DNA of 5,298 bases from Bacteroidota bacterium (GTDB lineage Bacteria; Bacteroidota; Bacteroidia; Chitinophagales; Chitinophagaceae): the NCBI GenBank assembly GCA_023409975.1, contig JAEYQO010000038.1, positions 1 to 5,298 of the forward strand. Reading direction: 5' to 3'. How positions within the stretch are numbered: position 1 is the first letter of the stretch; every line of letters begins with the position of its first letter. The notes below the pieces were generated by a model that did not search any database, was not told the DNA's origin, and saw only the letters and a list, made by a program, of their open reading frames with translations. The translations under genes and the position numbers were made by a program. Positions 1 through 5,298 of this stretch are shown here, piece by piece.

Positions 1-1
1 G

Positions 2-1750
2 TTTGATGTCGATACCCTTCATCCCAATACTGCAAAAAGACTTTTCCTTGTTCAGTACGACACCAGTGGAAATTTTCAATGGTTACGAATGCCCCAGCCG
101 GATACGGTCTCTCAGGCATATACTAACCGGTATAGATTTATGGATCTGGTGGCAGATGAGTTTGGCAATGCTCATTTTTACGGAATTTTTAATTCTGGAT
201 CGCTTTCAGGATCCAATGTCGTCCTACCTACATTGGGCCCTTACATTCTTAAATACAATAGTCAGGGATCTATATCCGACGTGATAGGTATCGACATGCA
301 AATTCCGGTAGGCACAAATGTTACCAGCAGGATGGGCCGTGAAATAAACACAGGTACCTATTATTTTGCTGGGCAATATTCCAGCGGCGGCTTTAGCATC
401 AACAGTCAGCCCGTGACCTCTGGCGCCTATTTGGCTGCATTCAATTCAATGGGGCAATTTTTATGGAAGAAAGTGAATGCATCTTCTATCAATGCGGGTT
501 TTACATCCCGGCCAGAATTGGACAATCAGGGTGATCTATACATAGCTGGCACAAGTTCAAATGGTGATAGCTTCGATGGATTGAGTATCGTGAATACTTT
601 AGGCGGAGGGTCTACACGTCTGCCTTTTATAGTTAAGGTTTCTTCTACAGGGACTACCCTATGGCTGAAGAATGGTTCTGTCAATGCTGCAACCTACGCT
701 AATTCTGTTGCGATTCTCAATAACGAGGTGCTTCTGACTGGTTCCTACGGTGCTTCTCTTGCCTGGCCGAATGAGGATACGCTCCAACATATTCCAAACC
801 AGGGTTATGATGTTTTTATAGGGCGATTCGATAAACAAACAGGGGCGTTAGTTGCCCTTGATACACTGGCGAGTCCTTTTGGTGCTCATGATCATTCAGG
901 AGTCGTATCGGTGGACCAGAGTGGAAACGTCTATATCGGAGGGGAATTTGGCGGTCAACTTTACGTTGGGCCAGATACTTTGCTAAGCGTTGGTGGTCAA
1001 TCCGACTTCTTCATTGCCAAACTGGGTTATCCCTGTGGCTGTGTTCCACCAGATGCTGATTTTAGTTTTACTGCGAGCGCTACCGATCCTCAGGTTAACT
1101 TTCTCTACACGGGGAGCAGCAATATAGATAGCCTTCGCTGGACCTTTGGCGATGGTAATACGTCTATTGCTTCCAATCCTGTCCATACCTATCCGGGCAA
1201 TGGCAGCTATACCGCCTGTCTGGAAGTGTATAACGCTTGTGGGGTGGATAGTATCTGCCAGACCGTAGTGGTGAACTGTCCTGTACCGCTACCTGCCTTC
1301 AGCTTTTCACAGAATGGCTTTACCGTAAACCTGAGTTATACGGGCTCAGTTGCAGATAGTCTGCATTGGGATTTTGGTGATGGTCAGGGAGCCTCAGGAC
1401 TGAATCCGGTTCATACCTACAGTCAGCAGGGTAGCTACACGGTGTGCGTCACTGCATTCAATGGATGTGGCAGCGAGGATACCTGTGAGACCGTAACCAT
1501 TTTAAGCGTAGGAGAGCCGGGAGGCCAGAGCAGCTTCAGTGTTTACCCGAACCCTGCACGGGACCGTGTGATTGTTGAAGGTTTGAACGACCGTACCGAA
1601 TATAAGATTATCAATGCGGTTGGCTTGAAGGTCCAGGCAGGAAGCGTAGAAAAAGGACGAAGTGAAATCAATGTCGAAAAGCTGCCAGGCGGCATTTATG
1701 TACTGGTGTTGGAAGGTCTGCGGGCTGTTCAGATCGGAATCAACAGATGA
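2..1750 (+). CDS. Secreted SBBP-propeller / PKD protein with T9SS type A sorting domain, 5' truncated
   Basis: The frame is open from base 2 through the stop at 1748-1750, giving 582 visible residues. The ATG at 89 is internal, because the codons before it (41-88) already encode a propeller motif (LFLVQYDTSGNFQW), so the real start lies outside the window. Counting from base 2, residues 1 to about 345 hold repeats of two alternating motifs: D..GN.Y..G (such as VDQSGNVYIGGEF) and F.VK....G...W (such as PFIVKVSSTGTTLWLK). These match SBBP-type beta-propeller repeats. Two PKD domains follow, at about 351-426 and 429-500, with WTFGDG and WDFGDG turns and three spaced cysteines each. A T9SS type A sorting domain ends the protein (about 512-582, starting FSVYPNPARD). 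Family knowledge says such proteins pass the inner membrane by Sec and the outer membrane by T9SS, to be anchored or released. The actual ligand or activity is unknown; no catalytic domain is visible. The gene converges on the response regulator, with 14 bases between the stop codons. Confidence 0.93.
   Translation, partial: FDVDTLHPNTAKRLFLVQYDTSGNFQWLRMPQPDTVSQAYTNRYRFMDLVADEFGNAHFYGIFNSGSLSGSNVVLPTLGPYILKYNSQGSISDVIGIDMQIPVGTNVTSRMGREINTGTYYFAGQYSSGGFSINSQPVTSGAYLAAFNSMGQFLWKKVNASSINAGFTSRPELDNQGDLYIAGTSSNGDSFDGLSIVNTLGGGSTRLPFIVKVSSTGTTLWLKNGSVNAATYANSVAILNNEVLLTGSYGASLAWPNEDTLQHIPNQGYDVFIGRFDKQTGALVALDTLASPFGAHDHSGVVSVDQSGNVYIGGEFGGQLYVGPDTLLSVGGQSDFFIAKLGYPCGCVPPDADFSFTASATDPQVNFLYTGSSNIDSLRWTFGDGNTSIASNPVHTYPGNGSYTACLEVYNACGVDSICQTVVVNCPVPLPAFSFSQNGFTVNLSYTGSVADSLHWDFGDGQGASGLNPVHTYSQQGSYTVCVTAFNGCGSEDTCETVTILSVGEPGGQSSFSVYPNPARDRVIVEGLNDRTEYKIINAVGLKVQAGSVEKGRSEINVEKLPGGIYVLVLEGLRAVQIGINR
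1052..1501 (+). repeat. Tandem pair of PKD domains inside the first gene
   Basis: Two adjacent Ig-like PKD modules are encoded at about 1052-1279 and 1286-1501. Both have the core W.FGDG, then NPVHTY, then GSYT.C, followed by a CG dipeptide and a third cysteine before a TV strand end (ACGVDSICQTV and GCGSEDTCETV). The spacing of the three cysteines is nearly the same in both copies. The DNA is diverged, so this is an old duplication or family architecture rather than a recent repeat. PKD domains in Bacteroidota surface proteins usually act as spacers or binding modules placed before the sorting domain. Confidence 0.88.
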
Positions 1751-1764
1751 TTGCCATTATTAAA

Positions 1765-2421
1765 TCACTGTTCGGGAGGCTCGGGGAAGAATCCGGACCG
1801 GTAGACATAGGCTATAAGTCCTTCGCGACCATTGACCTTTAGCTTTTCGCAAAGCCTTGAAGCATAGCTCTGGGCCGTTCGGAGGCCTACACCCATTTTG
1901 TCGGCGATTTCATGATAGGTAAGATCCATGCAGCAGTATTGCAGGAACAGTCTTTCCTGCTCGGTTAATTGAGGTGCGTAGAGTGATTTTCGACGAGCTT
2001 GCTGTTGCAGTTTTTGTGAAAAAGACGGTGAGTCGAAATAGCCCTGCGTGACTGTCTGTCGGATGGCGACATCGATATCTATCAAGTCCGATTCTTTGGT
2101 GACCACAGCATGAGCCCCTGCGTTCAAAGACCTTACAACATTTTGCTCCGTGAGGTATGCCGACAGGATGATGAATTTGACGGTTGGCCATTCCCTGACG
2201 ATATCCGGCAGGTCCATGAGCCAGCCTTCGGGCGGCATATGGATATCGAGCAGGCAGACATCGGGGAGGTAGGAGGCAGTCCTCATTTGATTCAGGAAAT
2301 CTGTAAGACTCCTTGCTTCGAGGCAGATATCAAGGTCTTTGTGATCGGCCAGGAACATCCTGATAGTTGCCAGCATGGCGATATGATCGTCTGCAACGGC
2401 AATTTTGATTTTTACGGGCAT
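1765..2421 (-). CDS. LuxR/NarL-family two-component response regulator
   Basis: This 218-residue protein has the usual length of a NarL-type DNA-binding response regulator. The receiver domain (about 5-122) has the acidic pair D11/D12 (VADDH), the phospho-acceptor D59 in LLDIHMP, the switch residue S87 in ILSAY and the conserved K109 in VVTKE. The LuxR-type helix-turn-helix covers about 150-208: it opens with LTEQE, has LTYHEIADKMGVGLRTAQSY as its recognition part, then EKLKV. The family binds DNA as a phosphorylation-dependent dimer and regulates transcription. The position normally holding an aromatic switch residue, three before the lysine, is V106 here. The start at 2421 is supported by the receiver beginning at residue 5; the bases before it show no Shine-Dalgarno sequence, which is normal in this phylum. 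No histidine kinase is visible beside it, so its sensor is unknown. Targets cannot be read from the sequence; the flanking surface-protein genes are possible but unproven. Confidence 0.95.
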   Translation of the reverse strand: MPVKIKIAVADDHIAMLATIRMFLADHKDLDICLEARSLTDFLNQMRTASYLPDVCLLDIHMPPEGWLMDLPDIVREWPTVKFIILSAYLTEQNVVRSLNAGAHAVVTKESDLIDIDVAIRQTVTQGYFDSPSFSQKLQQQARRKSLYAPQLTEQERLFLQYCCMDLTYHEIADKMGVGLRTAQSYASRLCEKLKVNGREGLIAYVYRSGFFPEPPEQ

Positions 2422-2470
2422 GGGTTGTAGGGTAAGTATTGCGCTAATATAATTTTCTGTTCCTGAAACG

Positions 2471-2504
2471 TAAACATAACGACTTAATTAACAAAAATGA
2501 CAAA
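2471..2504 (-). promoter_or_regulatory. Possible Bacteroidota-type promoter for the response regulator
   Basis: Reading the - strand, TTTG (complement of 2501-2504) is followed after 22 bases by TATGTTTA (complement of 2471-2478). The second box matches the Bacteroidota -7 consensus TAnnTTTG at all but the last base, and the first matches the -33 TTTG box. The -7 box lies about 50 bases before the start codon at 2421, a sensible leader length. The spacing is at the long end, and such short boxes arise often by chance in AT-rich DNA, so this is only a candidate. Confidence 0.3.
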
Positions 2505-2589
2505 AGGTCCCGTAGAAATACGATTGTTTAGTGAGATAGTCAAGCTTTCCTTTGTAGTGTATTAAGGAGAGAATTTTGCTACCAGTATC

Positions 2590-2607
2590 TAACCCTAACC
2601 TTAACCC
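2590..2607 (+). repeat. Three-copy telomere-like hexamer (TAACCC)
   Basis: TAACCC, TAACCT and TAACCC follow each other without a gap, so three 6-base units differ at one base only. The other strand reads GGGTTA-AGGTTA-GGGTTA. It lies about 170 bases upstream of the regulator start and about 240 bases upstream of the next + strand gene. Its role is unknown; it could be a protein-binding site or chance sequence. Confidence 0.75.
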
Positions 2608-2709
2608 ACTACAATTATAGTTGTCGATGTGACTACGTTATGTCAGATGGTATAGGCCTTAAGAATTGAATAGATTTCTTTAGCTATTGTTTCTCTCTTT
2701 TTCTACGAC

Positions 2710-2735
2710 AACCCTACCGAAAGTAGAGGTTTTTT
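2710..2735 (+). terminator. Terminator-like hairpin with T-run, in the leader of the next gene
   Basis: The left arm AACCCTAC (2710-2717) pairs with GTAGAGGTT (2723-2731) in eight base pairs with one bulged A (2727). The loop is CGAAA, and the right arm runs into six T (2730-2735). This is the form of a rho-independent terminator read on the + strand. It sits about 110 bases before the start at 2844 and has no + strand gene immediately upstream, since the regulator gene lies antisense. It could end a short unannotated transcript, end antisense readthrough, or act as an attenuator. The stem is short and only moderately GC-rich, so real termination is uncertain. Confidence 0.45.
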
Positions 2736-2779
2736 CGAATAACAATCGCTATGTCAATTGAAAAAAACTGTAGGCCTCC

Positions 2780-2800
2780 TCCAACCAGCTTTCTGTTGGA
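2780..2800 (+). promoter_or_regulatory. Small leader hairpin before the 725-residue gene
   Basis: TCCAACCAG (2780-2788) pairs with CTGTTGGA (2793-2800) in eight base pairs with one bulged C (2785) and a CTTT loop. It ends 43 bases before the start codon at 2844. No T-run follows directly, so it is not a standard terminator. It may stabilise or regulate the 5' leader of the mRNA, or it may be a protein-binding dyad. Whether it is transcribed depends on the unknown transcription start. Confidence 0.3.
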
Positions 2801-2843
2801 CAATACATTTTAAACCATTTCTTGAAAATTTAAAAAATAGAAA

Positions 2844-5021
2844 ATGAAAATTATTCGAATCTTCAAAGCCGCCACGCTAGTAGCCTTTAGTTGGGCAGCG
2901 CAAGCTCAGGATACATATATCGCCCTGGCAAATAACTATAGACTGAACACTAGTAACGGTACTACTACTAATTTGAGTGCAATTCCGAATAGCATTCCTA
3001 TTAGCTATCCTGCTCCTGACCCAAGGACAGTATTCGACGAGTCTGGCAACGTCCTTTTTTCTTTGAGTAGTAACAGCGTCTATTTTGCCGGATTTGATTA
3101 TTCAAATGGCGGCGGATCGGGTGGCCAATCAGTATTTCCATTACCGGGAGTTTGCAAAAAATTCTGTGCAGTAGGAACAGGTCCTTATGGTCCTCCTTGG
3201 GGTTCCTATCTCAGACTTTCGTTTATTGATGCTTCGGGCGTTACCGATGATATTAACACTACTGGTGTTCCGACTGTTAATGATGTTTATCTGACTACGC
3301 AGGGTCACCACAGTCAATATGGCAGTGTGGTTTCACCTGCAAATCTCAATGGGGAACACTATGTTTATCATGTAACAGGTTATGTGGGCGGAATTCCGGC
3401 TGCATGTAACGTATATCGGTATACCGTCTATCCGAATGGGACATACACAACAACTCCCTACAATTATAATGTTCAATTGCCTCATATTGGAGGTAGGCTC
3501 AAAATGTCTAGAGATGGTCGAAAAATTGGATACCCAGATAATAATGGCAACTTCGTAATATTTGATGTGGGTACTGGGCTATATAGCTCATATTCACTCC
3601 CTGTCGGCACTGTTGTCTATGGTGTCGAACAATATACGTATGCAGGGCTACATCGGTGGATTCTGAGTTCCCAATCTAATACATTGGTTGTGATCGAAGG
3701 TGTTTCCGGCTCTCAAGTACTGCATCATTCAAGAGGTGCTAAATCTCAGCTCGCAGTAAATGATAAGGGTGAACTTTATTATGGAACCGGTGATCCTGCT
3801 TTGGGAAATGGTTTTTTAGGAAAAGGATCTACGTTTAGCCCGCTTGGATGGGGCGATATCCTAGATCCTGTGTATTCAAACGGTAATACGTTTGTTGTTG
3901 AAAATAATATTTCTGGGGAGAACAGCAGTACTGCTTTTGCGACGGCAAGTTTAGATTTTAAAATTAATGGTTTTAACAGGCGAATTCCGTCGTCCTGTAG
4001 CCCTCAGCAGATTCAATGCCCCAGTGACCTTATTTTCAATTTTACTACTCCAGTTCCAGTAGGGCAAAAGTATAAGCTCTCCTGGATAGAAACTAATATG
4101 TGTGGCATCCCCATTCCAGGTAGTTCTCTCAATTACACTGATCTAATCTGGAAAAGCAATGCCGGTCCAATTGACCTCGCAAACTATGGAAACATGAAAC
4201 TAGTTGACGCTGCCGCAGAGGATAAATATTTTGTTGTAAGTCTTACTACATTATCCGTTTGCTCCCAATCTCCAGGTGTAGCAGTTCAGGCTTTAATACA
4301 CATTCAACCATGGGGATTAAAGCTTACTGATTGGAAGATAAGCGTAAATTCTTCTGGAGGTTTGGCAGATCCTGGCCCTACTTGTCAGACTGCGCTAGTA
4401 GGGGCCTGTAATCGGTATCCACTTATTGAAGCCAGTTTTGAGGATGTTGACGAGTTTTGGATGGAAATCAGTTATTTCCCCAACAACAATTGCAATAGCA
4501 CTAAAATAAAAATAGCTGACGGATCCTCCTCTCCAACTATACCCTCTCCTCCGCCAAATTCCAACGTTATTGGTCTACATAACTATGTGGCTGAACATTC
4601 AACTAATCCAGATGAGTACGATGATCTTTGGTTTCGATTAAACACAAATTCGCTTGTGGAAGTAAAGCTCTGGATGAAGAATTCATGTGGTACAACCAGC
4701 AAATCAGGATATTTTTACAATAATTCAGCGGTAAATTGTCGGGAAATAGCAGAAAAGTCTATTAATGATATAATGATTAGTCCAAATCCTGCTAGTAATA
4801 ATGTTACGGTTCAGTTAGAAGATGTTTATGACAAAACTGTGGGTGTGGAGCTTTTTGATATTTTGGGCAAGAAGGTAATGACTCTCGTTCCTGAATCAAA
4901 GATGATGACTTCTAATTTCAAAATGACTGGAGATGTCAGTAAATTACCCGCCGGTATGTACAATTATGTGTATACTTACGATGGCCAGAAGAGGTTTGGA
5001 AAGATCATGATTTTAAAATAG
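2844..5021 (+). CDS. Secreted propeller-like surface protein with T9SS type A sorting domain
   Basis: This complete 725-residue gene has its start fixed by an in-frame TAG only six bases upstream (2838-2840). The leader before the ATG is A-rich and has no Shine-Dalgarno sequence, as usual in Bacteroidota. Residues 1-21 form a Sec signal peptide with probable cleavage after AQA. Residues 24 to about 378 look like a WD40-type beta-propeller: FDESGNVLFSL, the SRDGRKIGYPDNNGNF segment and VIFDVGTG resemble the repeat motifs of Bacteroidota surface propellers. From C385 onward the protein is richer in cysteine (such as SSCSPQQIQC, NMCG, NNNCNS, NSCG), with a Ser/Pro linker at about 560-574. Residues 643-725 are a T9SS type A sorting domain (MISPNPASNN, then ELFDILGKKV, LPAGMYNY and a basic end). 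It should be exported by Sec and carried to the surface by T9SS. I recognise no enzyme domain, and the binding role is unknown. A hairpin and another exported-protein gene follow on the same strand. Confidence 0.92.
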   Translation: MKIIRIFKAATLVAFSWAAQAQDTYIALANNYRLNTSNGTTTNLSAIPNSIPISYPAPDPRTVFDESGNVLFSLSSNSVYFAGFDYSNGGGSGGQSVFPLPGVCKKFCAVGTGPYGPPWGSYLRLSFIDASGVTDDINTTGVPTVNDVYLTTQGHHSQYGSVVSPANLNGEHYVYHVTGYVGGIPAACNVYRYTVYPNGTYTTTPYNYNVQLPHIGGRLKMSRDGRKIGYPDNNGNFVIFDVGTGLYSSYSLPVGTVVYGVEQYTYAGLHRWILSSQSNTLVVIEGVSGSQVLHHSRGAKSQLAVNDKGELYYGTGDPALGNGFLGKGSTFSPLGWGDILDPVYSNGNTFVVENNISGENSSTAFATASLDFKINGFNRRIPSSCSPQQIQCPSDLIFNFTTPVPVGQKYKLSWIETNMCGIPIPGSSLNYTDLIWKSNAGPIDLANYGNMKLVDAAAEDKYFVVSLTTLSVCSQSPGVAVQALIHIQPWGLKLTDWKISVNSSGGLADPGPTCQTALVGACNRYPLIEASFEDVDEFWMEISYFPNNNCNSTKIKIADGSSSPTIPSPPPNSNVIGLHNYVAEHSTNPDEYDDLWFRLNTNSLVEVKLWMKNSCGTTSKSGYFYNNSAVNCREIAEKSINDIMISPNPASNNVTVQLEDVYDKTVGVELFDILGKKVMTLVPESKMMTSNFKMTGDVSKLPAGMYNYVYTYDGQKRFGKIMILK

Positions 5022-5028
5022 ATCTATT

Positions 5029-5063
5029 AGTAATGTCACGTCTACATTGGATGTGGCATTACT
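5029..5063 (+). terminator. Intergenic hairpin after the 725-residue gene, probable terminator
   Basis: AGTAATGTCAC (5029-5039) pairs with GTGGCATTACT (5053-5063) across all 11 positions, one of them a G-U pair, with a 13-base loop. It begins eight bases after the stop codon, the usual place for a terminator. The following bases are TCCCTTAA rather than a clean T-run, so termination may be weak, or the stem may instead protect the 3' end or act as a processing site between two co-transcribed genes. Confidence 0.5.
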
Positions 5064-5108
5064 TCCCTTAACATGAAGTAATTTTACACTAATCTTTATC
5101 GTTTTGTG

Positions 5109-5298
5109 ATGAAAGCAATGTGGCATTTCGGCTTAATCATTTTTCTTTTCCTTTTTCCCATTAATTCACAGGCTCAAAAGGAGAACTACAACTGGTGTTT
5201 TGGTATACATACAGGAATTAGTTTTTCTACCGCCCCCCCTTCACCTGTTAGCTCAAGCATCAGGGCTGGCTGGTCACCAGCAACTGTAAGTGATGCTA
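5109..5298 (+). CDS. N-terminus of an exported surface protein, 3' truncated
   Basis: The frame is open from the ATG at 5109 to the window end, giving 63 codons plus one base. An in-frame stop at 5079-5081 limits the start; an alternative ATG lies three codons on (5118). Residues 1 to about 23 are a signal peptide: a short charged start, a hydrophobic core rich in Leu, Ile and Phe, then SQAQ with likely cleavage after QA. The mature start, NYNWCFGIHTGISFS followed by a proline-rich stretch and ATVSDA, resembles the NNWYFG..AG..F...P......SD.nG.LLFYT opening of large Bacteroidota surface propeller proteins, many of which carry PKD domains and T9SS sorting domains. The usual tyrosine of WYFG is cysteine here. 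The rest of the protein, including any sorting domain, is outside the window. It starts 87 bases after the previous stop on the same strand, with the hairpin between. A run of seven C (5233-5239) interrupts otherwise AT-rich sequence. Confidence 0.8.
   Translation, partial: MKAMWHFGLIIFLFLFPINSQAQKENYNWCFGIHTGISFSTAPPSPVSSSIRAGWSPATVSDA

Larger units (their letters stand above)
2422..2843. other. AT-rich divergent intergenic region of 422 bases
   Basis: This gap separates the start of the - strand regulator from the start of the + strand 725-residue gene, so it must hold promoters for both. No reading frame of convincing size occurs in it. Visible elements are: the candidate regulator promoter (2471-2504), a small perfect hairpin with a GAAA loop (CGTA-GAAA-TACG, 2511-2522), a telomere-like triple hexamer (2590-2607), a 7-bp direct repeat TAGGCCT (2653-2659 and 2771-2777), a terminator-like hairpin (2710-2735), a 20-codon frame (2751-2813) and a second hairpin (2780-2800). 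I found no convincing TTTG/TAnnTTTG pair in front of the + strand gene. The closest -7-like boxes are TAGATTTC at 2671 and TACATTTT at 2804, both without a good -33 box. Confidence 0.8.

Noticed and set aside
89..91. ATG at 89 as the start codon of the first gene
   Set aside because: The frame is open back to base 2 and the upstream codons already encode a propeller repeat motif, so the gene is cut by the window edge.
3..284. 93-codon + strand frame at the window start
   Set aside because: It overlaps the real coding frame completely, and its translation shows no domain or export signal; it is a shadow frame.
983..1186. 67-codon - strand frame opposite the first PKD domain
   Set aside because: It is antisense to a well-supported domain and has no support of its own.
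1910..2191. 93-codon - strand frame inside the regulator gene
   Set aside because: It lies in another frame of a clearly coding region and its translation matches no family.
2110..2430. 106-codon + strand frame opposite the regulator gene
   Set aside because: It is antisense to the receiver domain, whose conserved residues are intact; the frame has no recognisable features.
2551..2578. + strand promoter made of TTTG (2551) and GAATTTTG (2571)
   Set aside because: The second box fails the consensus at its first base and the spacer is only 16 bases, shorter than the usual Bacteroidota spacing.
2653..2777. TAGGCCT direct repeat as an attachment site or mobile element boundary
   Set aside because: Only seven bases are shared, no transposase or integrase is present, and the intervening 111 bases show no element structure.

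Overview
The window looks like a chromosomal stretch from a member of the Bacteroidota, probably a Chitinophagia- or Saprospiria-like lineage (the class is inference). The reasons are: two proteins carrying C-terminal sorting domains of the type IX secretion system (T9SS), PKD modules and SBBP-type beta-propeller repeats of the kind common in these bacteria, a LuxR/NarL response regulator with the LTYxEIADKM helix typical of the phylum, and AT-rich translation starts without a Shine-Dalgarno sequence.

Layout from left to right: (1) the 3' part of a large secreted protein gene on the + strand (bases 2-1750; its start lies before the window), with propeller repeats, two PKD domains and a T9SS sorting domain. 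(2) A convergent response regulator gene on the - strand (2421-1765), only 14 bases from the end of the first gene and without a histidine kinase partner in view. (3) A 422-base AT-rich intergenic region (2422-2843) holding a three-copy telomere-like hexamer, a terminator-like hairpin with a T-run, a second hairpin, and a tiny upstream reading frame. (4) A complete secreted protein gene (2844-5021, 725 residues) with a signal peptide, a propeller-like N-terminal half, a cysteine-bearing C-terminal half and a T9SS sorting domain. (5) A hairpin, then the first 63 codons of another exported protein gene (5109 to the window end) whose N-terminus resembles a known Bacteroidota family of large surface propeller proteins.

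Three of the four genes encode exported proteins and two of those carry visible T9SS signals, so this is a cell-surface/secretome locus with a regulator embedded in it. Nothing in the sequence proves that the regulator controls its neighbours. No RNA genes, CRISPR arrays, insertion sequences or defence systems were found. The least explained DNA is the leader region before 2844. No clearly new system can be claimed from this window.
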